The translations under genes and the position numbers were made by a program. The notes beneath the pieces are model-generated. The model did no database searches, was not told the origin of the DNA, and saw only the letters and a list, made by a program, of their open reading frames with translations. From positions 248,001-312,000 of the forward strand of contig NZ_BMJH01000002.1 of assembly GCF_014643175.1 (NCBI RefSeq): a stretch of 64,000 nucleotides of DNA. Direction: 5' to 3'. Shown here piece by piece: positions 27,740-37,126 of the stretch. Source of the stretch: Hoyosella rhizosphaerae (GTDB taxonomy: Bacteria > Actinomycetota > Actinomycetes > Mycobacteriales > Mycobacteriaceae). Numbering within the stretch: the first letter of the stretch is position 1; each line of letters opens with the position of its first letter.

Positions 27740-27755
27740 CTTACCCATGAGTAAG
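27740..27755. promoter_or_regulatory. Palindrome upstream of fadE24-fadE23
   Basis: CTTACCCA-TGAGTAAG, a 16-base near-perfect palindrome (one mismatch), 44 to 59 bases before the fadE24 start. It is placed where a repressor of the fadE operon would bind. The regulator is not in the window in any obvious way. Confidence 0.45.
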
Positions 27756-27803
27756 TTACGAGCGCGAGGGGCTCGGCAAACTGGGCATAAAGTGTCAGCT
27801 ACA

Positions 27804-28586
27804 TCACCCCAATTTAGCCAGTGTGATGTCGTGTAGAAGGCCGTTTGAGCCAACTGCACTTCCGCCGTGTGGACCAGGGGTTCCGTTCAGGGATGTAAAG
27901 CGACCGCCGGCTTCACGAATGAGCACGTCAAGTGGGGCAAGGTCCCACAGTGAAACTTCCGGTTCGGCGGCGATGTCGACGGCTCCTTCAGCGACGAGGC
28001 AGTAGGAGAAAAAGTCGCCATAACCGCGTACGCGCCAGACGCAATCGGTGAGGTCAATAAGTTGGTCCCGGATGCCAAGGTCTTTCCAACCGGACAGGCT
28101 GGAGAGGCTGAGGCTCGCCGCGTCGAGGCTGCGCACTGCTGAAACTGCCATCTTTTCGGGCTCGTTGTCTAAGGCTTGTTTCCACGCGCCGCTTCCGCTG
28201 GCGGCCCACCATCGACGCCGCAATGCGGGTGCGCTGACGACTCCTACTACGGGAATACCGTCTTGGAGTAGCGCGATCAGCGTCGCCCACACGGGGACAC
28301 CGCGGACAAAGTTTTTGGTGCCGTCGATTGGATCAATGACCCACTGCCGGCCTTTGAGGACGGCAGAGCCGCCGAACTCTTCTCCGAGGACGGCATCTGA
28401 GGGACGTTCTGTTGCGAGTGTTGCGCGCACTGCTTGTTCGACTGCGAGATCGGCATCTGACACGGGTGTGAGGTCGGGCTTGCTGTCGATATGCAGGTCT
28501 ACCGCACCAAAGCGGTCCAGCGTGATGGCGTCGGCGTGGTCTGCCAGCGTGAGTGCGAGTGCGAGATCCGCAGTGAAGTCCGTCAT
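27804..28586 (-). CDS. hisN: Histidinol-phosphatase (inositol monophosphatase fold)
   Basis: A 260-residue inositol-monophosphatase-family enzyme that in actinobacteria serves as the histidinol-phosphate phosphatase of histidine synthesis (Rv3137 type). Metal-binding motifs are complete: GEEFGG, the signature [23 protein letters not shown], and [15 protein letters not shown]. The long open frame continues upstream to 28931, but the protein family begins at [22 protein letters not shown] at 28586. It is near fadE24 as in M. tuberculosis and divergent from cobW. A general inositol or sugar-phosphate phosphatase is an alternative call. Confidence 0.88.
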   Translation of the reverse strand: MTDFTADLALALTLADHADAITLDRFGAVDLHIDSKPDLTPVSDADLAVEQAVRATLATERPSDAVLGEEFGGSAVLKGRQWVIDPIDGTKNFVRGVPVWATLIALLQDGIPVVGVVSAPALRRRWWAASGSGAWKQALDNEPEKMAVSAVRSLDAASLSLSSLSGWKDLGIRDQLIDLTDCVWRVRGYGDFFSYCLVAEGAVDIAAEPEVSLWDLAPLDVLIREAGGRFTSLNGTPGPHGGSAVGSNGLLHDITLAKLG

Positions 28587-28657
28587 AAGACGCAACGGTA
28601 CTCGGCGGTGTTTACCGCTGATAAGCGTGACGGCAGCGCCCACCTTGGCAATCGGGA

Positions 28658-28673
28658 TGATAATCATTATCAT
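28658..28673. promoter_or_regulatory. Zur-type operator overlapping the cobW -10 element
   Basis: A perfect 15-base palindrome TGATAATCATTATCA (28658-28672), close to Zur/Fur-family boxes. Its right part supplies a -10 TATCAT (28668-28673), with the cobW GTG seven bases later, so a bound repressor would block transcription directly. Confidence 0.75.
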
Positions 28674-28680
28674 TAAAACG

Positions 28681-29847
28681 GTGAACGCAGCCCCCGAAAC
28701 CACAAAAATCCCCGTCACAGTCCTTTCTGGATTCCTAGGTGCCGGCAAAACCACCCTGCTTAACCACGTTCTCGGTAACCGAGAAGGCCGCAGAGTAGCC
28801 GTCATCGTGAACGACATGAGCGAAGTCAACATTGACGCGCAACTCATCGACGGGCCACTAGCTGGCACCGCGCACCTTGATCGCACAGAAGAAAAACTCG
28901 TTGAACTCACCAACGGGTGCATCTGCTGCACGCTGCGTGAAGACCTCGTCGAGTCGGTAGCGAAGCTCGCAAAGGAAGGGCGATTCGACTATGTGCTCAT
29001 CGAATCGACGGGTATCTCCGAACCAATGCCTGTGGCGGCAACATTCGAATGGGAATTCGAGGGTGGCTTCTGCCTCGGTGACATTGCGCATCTCGACACC
29101 ATGGTGACCGTTGTCGATGCTTCAACATTCCTGCCAGAACTTGCTCGCGGAGAAAAGCTCGCGCAGCGCGACCTTGAAGCAGGGGAGGGGGACGAGCGCA
29201 GCATCTCGGACCTGCTCGTTGACCAGGTCGAGTTCGCCAACGTCATCCTCATCAACAAAGCTGACCTGGTCACTGAATCGATGCTCGGAGTCGTCGAAGC
29301 CACAGTCAAACGCCTCAACCCGCATGCGACGATCCTGCGCACCACCCGCGGTGCTGTTTCGCTCGACGCGGTCCTGAACACCGGACTGTTCGATCGCGCA
29401 AAGGCAGCCGAAACAGAAGGGTGGGCCGAAGAAATCGCAGGTGGACACACCCCCGAAACTGAAGAATACGGAATCAGCAGCCTCACCTTCCGGGCCAATC
29501 GCCCCTTCCATCCAGGCCGTCTCGCGGACGCCATCATGCAACTCAAAGGTGTTCTCCGGAGCAAAGGATTCTGCTGGCTGGCCTCCCGCGATCCGTTTGC
29601 CGCCGTGTGGTCGCAGGCGGGCCCAAACTTGACGATCGAACCAGCGCAGCGGTGGCGCGACGTCGAGGTCGCCCCTGGGCAAGAAATCGTCATCATTGGG
29701 CTTCGTCTGGATCGCAGCAAGCCGGCAGAGCTACTGCAAGGAGCGCTGCTCACCGATGACGAACTCATCGCCGGGCCACAGGAGTGGCGTAAGTACCCCG
29801 ACCCGTTTCCTCGGTGGGAAGTGGCGGAACTGGTACATCAACACTGA
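28681..29847 (+). CDS. CobW-family zinc-type GTPase metallochaperone
   Basis: A 388-residue COG0523 GTPase. G motifs: Walker [11 protein letters not shown] (16-25), the metal site C80-I-C82-C83 ([10 protein letters not shown]), IESTGISEP and NKADLV. The C-terminal CobW_C domain begins about [16 protein letters not shown]. Its Zur-type box and the CxCC site point to zinc delivery under zinc starvation, as for ZigA/YciC proteins. No ribosome site precedes the GTG at 28681, but a -10 element (TATCAT) lies seven bases upstream, so the mRNA is probably leaderless. An in-frame ATG at 28657 would lie inside the operator and is unlikely. The frame continues far upstream opposite hisN, which is a shadow. 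Confidence 0.9.
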   Translation: MNAAPETTKIPVTVLSGFLGAGKTTLLNHVLGNREGRRVAVIVNDMSEVNIDAQLIDGPLAGTAHLDRTEEKLVELTNGCICCTLREDLVESVAKLAKEGRFDYVLIESTGISEPMPVAATFEWEFEGGFCLGDIAHLDTMVTVVDASTFLPELARGEKLAQRDLEAGEGDERSISDLLVDQVEFANVILINKADLVTESMLGVVEATVKRLNPHATILRTTRGAVSLDAVLNTGLFDRAKAAETEGWAEEIAGGHTPETEEYGISSLTFRANRPFHPGRLADAIMQLKGVLRSKGFCWLASRDPFAAVWSQAGPNLTIEPAQRWRDVEVAPGQEIVIIGLRLDRSKPAELLQGALLTDDELIAGPQEWRKYPDPFPRWEVAELVHQH

Positions 29848-29901
29848 TGCTGGCGCTCGCTCCATGGGCGTTAAGGTGCCATCGCGGAGCAGGTAGGCTA
29901 G

Positions 29902-31023
29902 GTGACTGTGCATCCTGATGTTTCTGCAGATCTCACCGACCTCGACTTCACACTGAAAACAGTTGAGGCGGTTGTTGATGTTGAAGAATTGACGCGTCGT
30001 ATTCGTGAACTCGAAGACCAGGCATCGTCACCAGACCTCTGGGACAACCAGGAACACGCTCAACACGTCACGAGTCAACTGTCCTACGCCCAGGGCGAGT
30101 TACGGCGAATTTCAGCGCTCCGGCAGCGGCTCGACGATCTGCCCATCATGTACGAACTCGCTGAGGCAGAGGAAGGCGACGCCGCCGCCGAAGCCATCGC
30201 TGATGCTGACGCAGAGCGTGCGGCGTTACGCGATGACATCGAACTACTAGAGGTCCGCACCCTGCTTTCGGGTGAATACGACCAGCGTGAGGCGCTAGTT
30301 AATATTCGCTCGGGTGCTGGCGGAATCGATGCTGCGGACTGGGCTGAGATGCTCATGCGCATGTACGTCCGCTGGGCGGAGCGCCATGACTACAAAGTAG
30401 AGGTGTACGACATCTCGTACGCTGAGGAGGCAGGCATCAAGAGCGCCACCTTCGCAGTCAAGGCGCCCTACATGTATGGAACCCTCTCGGTTGAGCAGGG
30501 CACCCACCGGCTGGTGCGGATTAGCCCCTTCGACAACCAGTCTCGGCGTCAGACGTCGTTCGCCGAGGTTGAGGTTCTACCGGTGGTGGAAACGACCGAC
30601 CATATCGAGATCCCAGACGGCGACCTCCGCGTTGACGTGTTCCGCTCGTCAGGCCCCGGCGGGCAGTCTGTGAACACCACGGACTCCGCCGTCCGGTTGA
30701 CCCACCTTCCGTCCGGCATTGTCGTCTCGTGTCAGAACGAAAAGTCGCAGCTGCAAAACAAGGCCGCAGCCATGCGAGTTCTGCAGGCCAAGCTTCTTGA
30801 ACGCAAACGGCTTGAAGAGCGCGCTGAGATGGATGCCCTCAAGAGCGACACCGGTTCCTCGTGGGGCAACCAAATGCGTTCGTACGTCTTGCACCCATAC
30901 CAAATGGTGAAAGATCTTCGCACTGAACTGGAAGTGAATAACCCGTCTAACGTGCTTGATGGTGGAATCGATCGGTTCCTCGAAGCCGGAATTCGGTGGC
31001 GCATGCGCGACACGGATGAGTAG
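29902..31023 (+). CDS. prfB: Peptide chain release factor 2
   Basis: RF2, 373 residues, reads UGA and UAA stop codons. It has the SPF tripeptide that recognises the stop codon (208-210, ISPFDNQ) and the GGQ catalytic motif (253-255, SGPGGQSVN). The N-terminal helical domain is intact. There is no programmed frameshift near the start: the gene is one continuous frame from the GTG at 29902, as usual in this order. It heads the group prfB-ftsE-ftsX-smpB-ssrA, the same order as in M. tuberculosis (Rv3105c-Rv3100c). Confidence 0.96.
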   Translation: MTVHPDVSADLTDLDFTLKTVEAVVDVEELTRRIRELEDQASSPDLWDNQEHAQHVTSQLSYAQGELRRISALRQRLDDLPIMYELAEAEEGDAAAEAIADADAERAALRDDIELLEVRTLLSGEYDQREALVNIRSGAGGIDAADWAEMLMRMYVRWAERHDYKVEVYDISYAEEAGIKSATFAVKAPYMYGTLSVEQGTHRLVRISPFDNQSRRQTSFAEVEVLPVVETTDHIEIPDGDLRVDVFRSSGPGGQSVNTTDSAVRLTHLPSGIVVSCQNEKSQLQNKAAAMRVLQAKLLERKRLEERAEMDALKSDTGSSWGNQMRSYVLHPYQMVKDLRTELEVNNPSNVLDGGIDRFLEAGIRWRMRDTDE

Positions 31024-31083
31024 AGACTTACTCACTGTGCATCCGGTGTGCCGAGAAGCTCGCGGGAATATACACTCAGCGGC

Positions 31084-31776
31084 GTGATCAACCTATCGAG
31101 CGTGTCGAAAAGTTATAAAAACGCGACACATCCCGCTCTGGACGAGGTAACCGTTTCCGTGGAACCGGGTGAGTTCGTTTTCCTCGTGGGCCCCTCTGGG
31201 TCTGGCAAGTCCACGCTCGTGCGGCTACTGCTGCGAGACGAACTCCCTACCAGCGGAGACATCCACGTCGCGGGTTTTCACGTCAACAAACTTTCAGGTC
31301 GGCAGGTGCCGAAATTGCGTCAAACCGTGGGGTGCGTGTTCCAAGACTTTCGGTTGCTTCCGAAAAAGAATGTTGCCGAAAACATTGCATTCGCGCTGAC
31401 AGTGATAGGGAAGTCGCGGAGCGAAATATCCCACCTAGTACCCGAAGTCCTCGCCCAGGTCGGACTCACCGGCAAAGAACATCGCATGCCTGACGAACTG
31501 TCTGGCGGCGAGCAACAACGCGTCGCACTCGCACGGGCGATAGTAAACAAGCCGCAGGTTTTGCTCGCTGACGAACCGACGGGCAACCTCGACCCCGACA
31601 CCAGTGACGACATCATGCGCCTGCTCGAAAAGGTCAACAACACCGGAACCACCATTGTGATGGCCACCCACGACAACCACATCGTCAACGCCATGCAAAA
31701 ACGTGTCATCGAACTCAACAACGGCGCCGTCGTTCGCGACGAACACACCGGAAACTACGGAGCGACCCACTCATGA
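31084..31776 (+). CDS. ftsE: Cell-division ABC ATPase FtsE
   Basis: FtsE, 230 residues, the ATPase that drives FtsX and activates peptidoglycan hydrolases at the septum. Visible: Walker [11 protein letters not shown]-loop [14 protein letters not shown], signature [14 protein letters not shown], Walker [14 protein letters not shown] and the H-loop ATHD. The GTG at 31084 ([11 protein letters not shown]) is the family start. It has no ribosome site but a -10-like TATACA (31069-31074) about nine bases upstream, so it may be leaderless, separate from prfB. Its end overlaps ftsX by four bases (ATGA). Confidence 0.95.
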   Translation: MINLSSVSKSYKNATHPALDEVTVSVEPGEFVFLVGPSGSGKSTLVRLLLRDELPTSGDIHVAGFHVNKLSGRQVPKLRQTVGCVFQDFRLLPKKNVAENIAFALTVIGKSRSEISHLVPEVLAQVGLTGKEHRMPDELSGGEQQRVALARAIVNKPQVLLADEPTGNLDPDTSDDIMRLLEKVNNTGTTIVMATHDNHIVNAMQKRVIELNNGAVVRDEHTGNYGATHS

Positions 31777-32675
31777 GATTCACCTTCCTCATCCGTGAAG
31801 TGTTCTCCGGACTCAGCAGAAACATCACGATGACGCTCGCAATGGTCATCACCACCGCGATCTCACTGGGCATCTTCGGCGGCGGACTCCTCGTCATCGA
31901 CATGACGAACAAGACCCAAAAGTTGTACCTCGACAATGTTGAAGTAGAGGTGTTCCTCAGCGACGACATCAGTACCAGCGACCCAGGCTGCGTGACAGAA
32001 ATCTGTTCCACCCTCGACGAGGACCTTCGCGAGTTTCCAGGCGTCACCGACGTCACCTACATCAGCCGCGACGACGCTGTTGCGATCTACCGCGACACCT
32101 TCGCAAGCAACCCAGAGATTCTCGACCTCGTTCGTCCAGAAGCATTGCCAGCCTCATTCCTGGTCCGTCTGGACGACCCAGAACAGTTCGGGGCAATTTA
32201 CGACGAATTTGCCCTGTACCCAGGGGTGGAGTCGGTTCGCAACCAAGAAGAGCTTGTCCAACGGCTATTTTCGGTGCTCAACGGCTTGCGTAATGGTGCA
32301 TTCATCATCGCCACCGTTCAAGGTGCAGCAGCGCTCATGCTGATTGCGAACATGGTCCAAATCACCGCATTCACTCGCCGTGACGAAGTCAGCATCATGA
32401 GGCTCGTCGGGGCCACACGCTGGTACACGCAGCTGCCATTCCTACTTGAAGCCGTCGTTGCCGCTCTGGCCGGCGCAGCGCTGGCTGTGGGAGGACTGTT
32501 CCTCGCCAAGAACGCTTTTGTCGACTCGATGCTCGCTGAGGTGTACCAATCCAACATTGTTGCGCCCATAACCAACGCAGCGATTGTCTCAATCAGTCCA
32601 CTGCTGATCGGGTTGGCGGCTGTGCTCTCCGCCGCGACTGGTTACCTAACATTGCGGCTCTACGTGCGGGAATAG
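31773..32675 (+). CDS. ftsX: Cell-division protein FtsX
   Basis: FtsX, 300 residues, the membrane partner of FtsE. An N-terminal membrane helix (about 20-45) leads to a large external domain (about 46-165, with [20 protein letters not shown] and LPASFLVRL), then three membrane helices with the coupling segment [18 protein letters not shown] between the second and third. The external domain is the part that docks cell-wall hydrolases such as RipC in mycobacteria. The ATG start overlaps the ftsE stop, which signals coupled translation. Confidence 0.95.
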   Translation: MRFTFLIREVFSGLSRNITMTLAMVITTAISLGIFGGGLLVIDMTNKTQKLYLDNVEVEVFLSDDISTSDPGCVTEICSTLDEDLREFPGVTDVTYISRDDAVAIYRDTFASNPEILDLVRPEALPASFLVRLDDPEQFGAIYDEFALYPGVESVRNQEELVQRLFSVLNGLRNGAFIIATVQGAAALMLIANMVQITAFTRRDEVSIMRLVGATRWYTQLPFLLEAVVAALAGAALAVGGLFLAKNAFVDSMLAEVYQSNIVAPITNAAIVSISPLLIGLAAVLSAATGYLTLRLYVRE

Positions 32676-32695
32676 TAGTCACAGTAAAAAATTAC

Positions 32696-32724
32696 TTGCA
32701 CTGACCCGTATCGTTGGATAGTCA
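32696..32724 (+). promoter_or_regulatory. Promoter of smpB
   Basis: TTGCAC (32696-32701), 17-base spacer, TAGTCA (32719-32724). It lies 36 bases before the smpB start, so smpB probably has its own promoter in addition to read-through from ftsX. Confidence 0.45.
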
Positions 32725-32759
32725 ACACTTGATTATCACCATTTAGAAGGGACCTTGAG

Positions 32760-33236
32760 GTGAAGGAGAAAGGCCGCAAGGTCATCGCTCAAAACAAGAA
32801 GGCCCGTCACGACTACAGCATCATCGACGTGTACGAGGCTGGAGTGGCGCTGCTCGGCACTGAAGTAAAAACCTTGCGCGAAGGTAAAGCGTCCCTCCTC
32901 GACGCGTTCGCGACGGTCGACGACGGCGAAGTCTGGCTGCGTGGCCTGCACATTCCCGAGTACAACCACGGGACGTGGACCAACCACGAACCACGGCGGA
33001 GTCGCAAACTTCTGCTGCACAAACGTGAAATTGAGCACCTCGTCGGCAAGACGCGGGAAGGCAGTCTCACGCTTGTTCCACTGTCGATGTACTTCGTCGA
33101 TGGACGCGTCAAAGTGGAACTCGCACTCGCACGAGGTAAGCAGCTGCACGACAAACGCCAAGACATGGCTCGCCGCACCGCGGAACGTGAAGCTGTCCGC
33201 GAGTTCGGCCGCCGCATCAAGGGCATGAAAGGGTAG
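32760..33236 (+). CDS. smpB: SsrA-binding protein SmpB
   Basis: SmpB, 158 residues, carries tmRNA into stalled ribosomes. Typical segments: [51 protein letters not shown] and the basic tail [21 protein letters not shown]. The GTG start at 32760 follows AAGGGACC. Its RNA partner ssrA follows 55 bases downstream. Confidence 0.97.
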   Translation: MKEKGRKVIAQNKKARHDYSIIDVYEAGVALLGTEVKTLREGKASLLDAFATVDDGEVWLRGLHIPEYNHGTWTNHEPRRSRKLLLHKREIEHLVGKTREGSLTLVPLSMYFVDGRVKVELALARGKQLHDKRQDMARRTAEREAVREFGRRIKGMKG

Positions 33237-33244
33237 AAACCTGT

Positions 33245-33274
33245 GTGACAGTGGACGCGGTAACCCGCTACACT
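33245..33274 (+). promoter_or_regulatory. Promoter of ssrA
   Basis: GTGACA (33245-33250), 18-base spacer, TACACT (33269-33274). The predicted start lies a few bases before the mature tmRNA 5' end at 33292. Confidence 0.5.
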
Positions 33275-33291
33275 GTGAGTAACCCACGCGA

Positions 33292-33659
33292 GGGGCTGAT
33301 CGGTTTCGACTGGGTACATCGCGATGGGGGAAGCGTGCCGGTGCAGGCAAGAGACCACCGTAAGCGTCGTTGCAAAATGATAAGCGCCGAGAACACTCAG
33401 CGCGACTTCGCTCTCGCTGCCTAAGCGACAGCAAGTCCGTCAGACCGGGAGCGCCCTCGGCCCGGACCCTGGCGTCGCAAGAGGGACAAACCTTACAGCC
33501 CGGTCACGGGGTTGTAGGGGACATCAAACAGTGACTGGGATCGTCATCGCAGCTTGTCCACGTGACTGTGAGATCCAAGTAGAGACATAGTGGACTGCGC
33601 ACGGAGAAGCCCCATCAAAGTGACACAGGACCCGGGTTCAATTCCCGGCAGCTCCACCA
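33292..33659 (+). ncRNA. ssrA: Transfer-messenger RNA (tmRNA)
   Basis: A one-piece tmRNA of 368 nt. The 5' end GGGGCTGATCGGTTTCGAC pairs with the 3' end CAGCTCC before an encoded ACCA, and the T arm GGGTTCAATTCCC is intact. The tag frame starts at the GCC resume codon (33386) and reads AENTQRDFALAA, stop TAA at 33422-33424. Most related tags end DYALAA; this one ends DFALAA. Confidence 0.95.
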
Positions 33660-33660
33660 G

Positions 33661-33694
33661 AACGGCCCGGAATATCCTATTCCGGGCCGTTTTT
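33661..33694 (+). terminator. Rho-independent terminator after ssrA
   Basis: AACGGCCCGGAA (33661-33672) pairs with TTCCGGGCCGTT (33680-33691), seven-base loop, ending in TTTTT. Confidence 0.92.
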
Positions 33695-33827
33695 CGTCAC
33701 ATTCTCGTCATGAACTCTTGCGACAATGGTGCAGGTTCGACACAGTTGTTTTTTCGCCGCATTGTGCATAGCTGCGGCACAACAACGCACCGTGTGACGC
33801 GGTGCCCCATGCGAGAGGTTGTGGTGC

Positions 33828-35033
33828 ATGCACTATGTGATTGGGGTAGCAGGCCTCGGCGTATTTATGGCCCTGGCATGGGCTGCAAGTTACGACCGTA
33901 AGCTGGCAAAAACACGACTCAAATACGTAGCGCTCATGCTGCTCATGCAAGCGGTGCTCGGATTTATATTGATTCGCACCGCCGTGGGACAAACCATTAT
34001 CGATGGTATTTCGTCCGCTTTCGGCACACTTCTCGGTTACGCCTTTGCAGGCACATCCTTCGTTTTCGGAGGGCTCGCAGGCGACGCAGACGCCACCAAT
34101 GGATTAACGCCCTCATTTTTCATGGCAGTTCTCATGCCCATCGTGTTCATTTCCGCACTGATTGGTGTACTTGAATGGTCAAAGATCCTGCCACTATTCA
34201 TCCGCTACCTCGGCATCGCAGTCGGCAAGATCAACGGCTTGGGAAAGCTCGAATCATACGGCGCCTCCGCCTCACTGCTGCTAGGGCAGTCGGAAGTATT
34301 CATCTCACTGAAACACCAGCTCACGCACCTGAATGAGCGGCGCCTCTACACCCTTGCGGCCGCAGCAATGTCAACCGTATCCGCATCGATCATGGGCTCC
34401 TACATGGTGCTCTTGGACCCCCGCTACGTTGTCACCGCCATTGCACTCAACTTCTTGGGCATCTTCATCGTTGTATCCCTCATCAACCCCTACGACCTCG
34501 AACCATCTGAGGACGTAGCCGTCTTTCCTGACGCTAAACACCGCACGTTCTTTGAAACACTCACCGAATACATCTGGGACGGATTCCGCGTCGCCGTCAC
34601 AGTTGCCGCCATGCTCATCGGTTTTGTGGCCCTCATCGCCATGGTCAACGGGATATTCAACGGCATCTTCGGCGTCACCTTCCAGCACGTACTCGGGTAC
34701 GTTTTCTCACCACTCGCAGTACTCACTGGAGTTCCGCTAAACGAGGCAGTAGACGCAGGCAGTTTGATGGCCACAAAACTCGTCACCAACGAATTCGTCG
34801 CGATGACACAAATCGCAGCAGGCGACTACGAACTATCCGAACGCACCTACGCAATTGTGGCCGTCTTCTTAGTGTCATTTGCGAACTTCGCGTCAATCGG
34901 AATTATTGCCGGAGCCGTCAAAGGCCTCACCAACGCTCAAGGCGACGCGATCGCCCGATTCGGCCTCAAACTTGTCTACGGTGCAACGCTCGTCAGCTTC
35001 ATCAGCGCCACGATGGTCGGGCTACTGATCTAA
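33828..35033 (+). CDS. Concentrative nucleoside transporter (NupC/CNT family)
   Basis: A 401-residue CNT-family permease with about ten membrane segments. Family motifs: the GKLESYGASASLLLGQSEVFI stretch in the substrate region, SASIMGSYM in the centre, and the C-terminal TNEFVAM...SFANFASIGIIAG. CNT proteins import nucleosides with Na+ or H+. The ATG at 33828 with GAGAGG nine bases before it is the best start; the frame's extra three codons are discarded. It is a single gene between ssrA and a DsbA-like gene. No nucleosidase or kinase is nearby. Confidence 0.9.
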   Translation: MHYVIGVAGLGVFMALAWAASYDRKLAKTRLKYVALMLLMQAVLGFILIRTAVGQTIIDGISSAFGTLLGYAFAGTSFVFGGLAGDADATNGLTPSFFMAVLMPIVFISALIGVLEWSKILPLFIRYLGIAVGKINGLGKLESYGASASLLLGQSEVFISLKHQLTHLNERRLYTLAAAAMSTVSASIMGSYMVLLDPRYVVTAIALNFLGIFIVVSLINPYDLEPSEDVAVFPDAKHRTFFETLTEYIWDGFRVAVTVAAMLIGFVALIAMVNGIFNGIFGVTFQHVLGYVFSPLAVLTGVPLNEAVDAGSLMATKLVTNEFVAMTQIAAGDYELSERTYAIVAVFLVSFANFASIGIIAGAVKGLTNAQGDAIARFGLKLVYGATLVSFISATMVGLLI

Positions 35034-35131
35034 GTCGGGGCGCTAGTTCAGGGGGTGCCGCACCAATTCGGACACCCGGTCCTGGTGTGGCACCCTGGTA
35101 TCGGCGCACGCCGTGTGACGAGAGGACAGTG

Positions 35132-35875
35132 GTGAGCTCGAAAAAGAGCAGTAAGAAAAACGCATATACCCCCGAACCACCCTCAAACAGACTTACCTAC
35201 ACCCTCGGTGGAATAGCGCTCGTCCTTGCGCTCATCGCATCTCTATTCATGTACCTATGGCAACAGCGCACCAGCAGTCCCGTCGACGACGGATACGGCA
35301 ACCTGCAAGCAGCCGAAATCGCCATCGACGACAACGGCTACATCCGCCTCGGCTCAGACGACGCCCCCATAGTCATCGAACTGTACGAAGACTACAAATG
35401 CGAAGGCTGCCAACGCTTCTACCACCTCTACGGCCAGAACATCGCCCGCCACATAGACGAAGGCTCCCTCGCAGTCGAGTACCGCACGCTCGCCATCCTT
35501 GACCGCATCTCAGAAACTGGAACCTACTCCACCAGGGCAGCAGCAGCCGCAACCTGCGTCGCCAACACCGGCGACGGCGCAGTGTTCCACGCCTTCCACA
35601 GCGACCTACTCGAACAACGGCCCCGCGGACGAGAAGAACTCAGCCCCACCGAGCTCGCGGACATCGCACGAAACGCAGGCGCCGACGACAACGCAATCAC
35701 CTGCATCACCAACAGCGACCTCATCGACGACGCAGAAGCAAAAACCGAAAGCGCACGTGAAGCCATGATTTCGGCAGGCAGCGAAGGAACACCAACCGTA
35801 GTCCACAACGGCGAACTCGTCAGCTGGGAAAGCCGACACTGGCTCAACGAACTCATCACCGGCACAAGCCAATAA
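35132..35875 (+). CDS. Membrane-anchored DsbA-like thiol oxidoreductase
   Basis: A 247-residue protein with a short basic cytoplasmic part, one membrane helix (LGGIALVLALIASLFMYLW) and an extracytoplasmic thioredoxin-fold domain of the DsbA/thioredoxin_4 kind. The active site is C-E-G-C in ELYEDYKCEGCQRFYHLY. The cis-Pro segment is EGTPTVVHNGE. It likely introduces or isomerises disulfides in secreted proteins, as DsbA-like proteins do in mycobacteria. The GTG at 35132 after AGAGGA is preferred over the longer frame from 35087. No VKOR/DsbB partner is adjacent. Confidence 0.87.
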   Translation: MSSKKSSKKNAYTPEPPSNRLTYTLGGIALVLALIASLFMYLWQQRTSSPVDDGYGNLQAAEIAIDDNGYIRLGSDDAPIVIELYEDYKCEGCQRFYHLYGQNIARHIDEGSLAVEYRTLAILDRISETGTYSTRAAAAATCVANTGDGAVFHAFHSDLLEQRPRGREELSPTELADIARNAGADDNAITCITNSDLIDDAEAKTESAREAMISAGSEGTPTVVHNGELVSWESRHWLNELITGTSQ

Positions 35876-35943
35876 ATTTGGAAGAAGCACCACCCTTGGT
35901 GTAACTTCGATCGAGCAACCAGACCACACATCTGGTTGCACTA

Positions 35944-36016
35944 GGGGCTATGGCGCAGCTGGTAGCGCACCACACTGGCAGTGTGGGGGTCAGGGGTTCG
36001 AGTCCCCTTAGCTCCA
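35944..36016 (+). tRNA. tRNA-Ala (GGC)
   Basis: Cloverleaf with acceptor GGGGCTA/TAGCTCC, anticodon loop CTGGCAG (anticodon GGC), T arm AGGGG-TTCGAGT-CCCCT. CCA is not encoded. A strong terminator follows, then a repeat-rich stretch and the sulfur genes. Confidence 0.93.
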
Positions 36017-36027
36017 CTTTTTATCTC

Positions 36028-36063
36028 AAACAGCCGAACCCCATTTTTGGGGTTCGGCTGTTT
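36028..36063 (+). terminator. Rho-independent terminator after tRNA-Ala
   Basis: AAACAGCCGAACCCC (36028-36042) and its exact complement (36049-36063) around an ATTTTT loop. The stem is 15 base pairs and ends in TTT. Confidence 0.88.
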
Positions 36064-36091
36064 GCGTTGTGTTTGGTTCTGGAGTTGGAAA

Positions 36092-36182
36092 GATCCTGCA
36101 TTTGAACCCATAGGCGTTCGAATTGCAGGATCCTTCGCCAAGGACGGCTGTGCCACACGTCAAGGCAGCTGTGCCACACGTC
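36092..36182. repeat. Inverted and direct repeats at the edge of the sulfur block
   Basis: GATCCTGCA (36092-36100) and TGCAGGATC (36124-36132) form an inverted repeat. GCTGTGCCACACGTC occurs twice, at 36147-36161 and 36168-36182, a 21-base period. They sit between the tRNA-Ala terminator and the rhodanese gene and mark a likely junction. Confidence 0.6.
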
Positions 36183-36218
36183 GGAGCGAACGAATCGCCG
36201 GCCCCTAGCCGTAGTCAG

Positions 36219-36611
36219 TTACGGCAGCGCAGGGGAGCCGCCGTCGATTACGGGCAGACCTGTTGTCTTCCACGCCCGGAATCCCCCGATGAGGTCGGTG
36301 GCTCGGTGCAGTCCGAGCCGACGAAGGTCGGCGGCGGCGAGGCTCGATGCGTATCCGGCATTGCAAAACACCACCACCGGGGTGTCTGCGTTCACGCCGG
36401 GTAACCGGTGCTCACTGGTCGGATCGAAACGCCATTCCAGCACAATTCGCTCTACCACCACAGAGCCGGGAATCTCGCCTTCTGCGAGCCTGTTGGCGTA
36501 AGGGCGGATGTCCACCAGTAGTCCACCGACGCGGGCAAGTTTGGCCGCTTGCTCGGGCGAGAGACGGTCTAAACCACTTCGCGCCTGCTCCAGGATCTTG
36601 TCGATGCTCAT
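36219..36611 (-). CDS. Rhodanese-like sulfurtransferase
   Basis: A 130-residue single-domain rhodanese. The active-site loop is VVFCNAGYASSLAA with Cys about residue 82, and the fold begins GGLLVDIRPYANRLAEGEIPGSV. It moves sulfane sulfur between donors and acceptors in the cytoplasm. The ATG at 36611 overlaps the upstream cysteine dioxygenase stop by four bases (ATGA), so both are coupled; together they suggest handling of sulfur from cysteine oxidation. The much longer frame to 36896 is discarded because it lies inside the upstream gene. Confidence 0.88.
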   Translation of the reverse strand: MSIDKILEQARSGLDRLSPEQAAKLARVGGLLVDIRPYANRLAEGEIPGSVVVERIVLEWRFDPTSEHRLPGVNADTPVVVFCNAGYASSLAAADLRRLGLHRATDLIGGFRAWKTTGLPVIDGGSPALP

Positions 36612-37126
36612 ATGCCGGTGAAGTCGGTCAGGTCCCGATAGTCGCGGACGGGTCGTTGCGGCGGGGAATAGGCGTGCACGGACAGTGCGTGTCGTGGGCC
36701 GCTGTTGTGCACCCGATGGGCGCGATCCGGTCCGAAGCCGACTGTCTCGCCGACCTCCCACTGTGCGGTGCGGACTGATCCGCCGGGGAAGCGGAACTCC
36801 TCGTCGAGGGTGCCGAGTCCGACAGTGAACGCACCCGAAGCACCACCGTGGTCGTGGGGTTCGGTTCCCTGTCCGGGTGCCCAGGACAGCAGCCATACCT
36901 CAACGCCGCCGGTCAGCGCGAGTCGAGTCCACCATCTTTGATCGGTGCCGAAGCGGGCCAGATCCAGCAAACTTGGTGCGAGATTCTGGTGGATCGATGC
37001 GGTGAGTCCACGGAGTTCGGTCGGTGTCCACAACGCACGGGTCGGGTGAAGAACGGCGCGCAGGAATGGCGAATCAACCCCAGGGTGTATTTGGATATCC
37101 GGTTTAGTGGCGACGGCGGTGGTCAT
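36608..37126 (-). CDS. Cysteine dioxygenase (cupin)
   Basis: A 172-residue thiol dioxygenase that oxidises cysteine to cysteine sulfinate with O2. The iron ligands are visible as EPHDHGGASGAF (H91, H93) and AHRVHN (H137), with the conserved SVHAYSPP histidine (H151). Length is close to bacterial CDO. The ATG at 37126 has TTGGAGC six bases upstream, which rules out the longer ORF from 37189. It is cotranscribed with the rhodanese gene and divergent from metQNI. A 3-mercaptopropionate dioxygenase is an alternative within this family. Confidence 0.85.
   Translation of the reverse strand: MTTAVATKPDIQIHPGVDSPFLRAVLHPTRALWTPTELRGLTASIHQNLAPSLLDLARFGTDQRWWTRLALTGGVEVWLLSWAPGQGTEPHDHGGASGAFTVGLGTLDEEFRFPGGSVRTAQWEVGETVGFGPDRAHRVHNSGPRHALSVHAYSPPQRPVRDYRDLTDFTGI

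Noticed and set aside
28048-28680. 200-residue N-terminal extension of the CobW protein
   Set aside because: It is antisense to hisN and crosses the Zur box; the GTP-binding domain starts right after 28681.
29902-29990. Programmed frameshift in prfB
   Set aside because: The gene is open in one frame from the start, so no recoding is needed.
36092-36182. Attachment site of an integrated element
   Set aside because: The repeats do not copy the tRNA-Ala end and no integrase is present; kept only as possible junction repeats.
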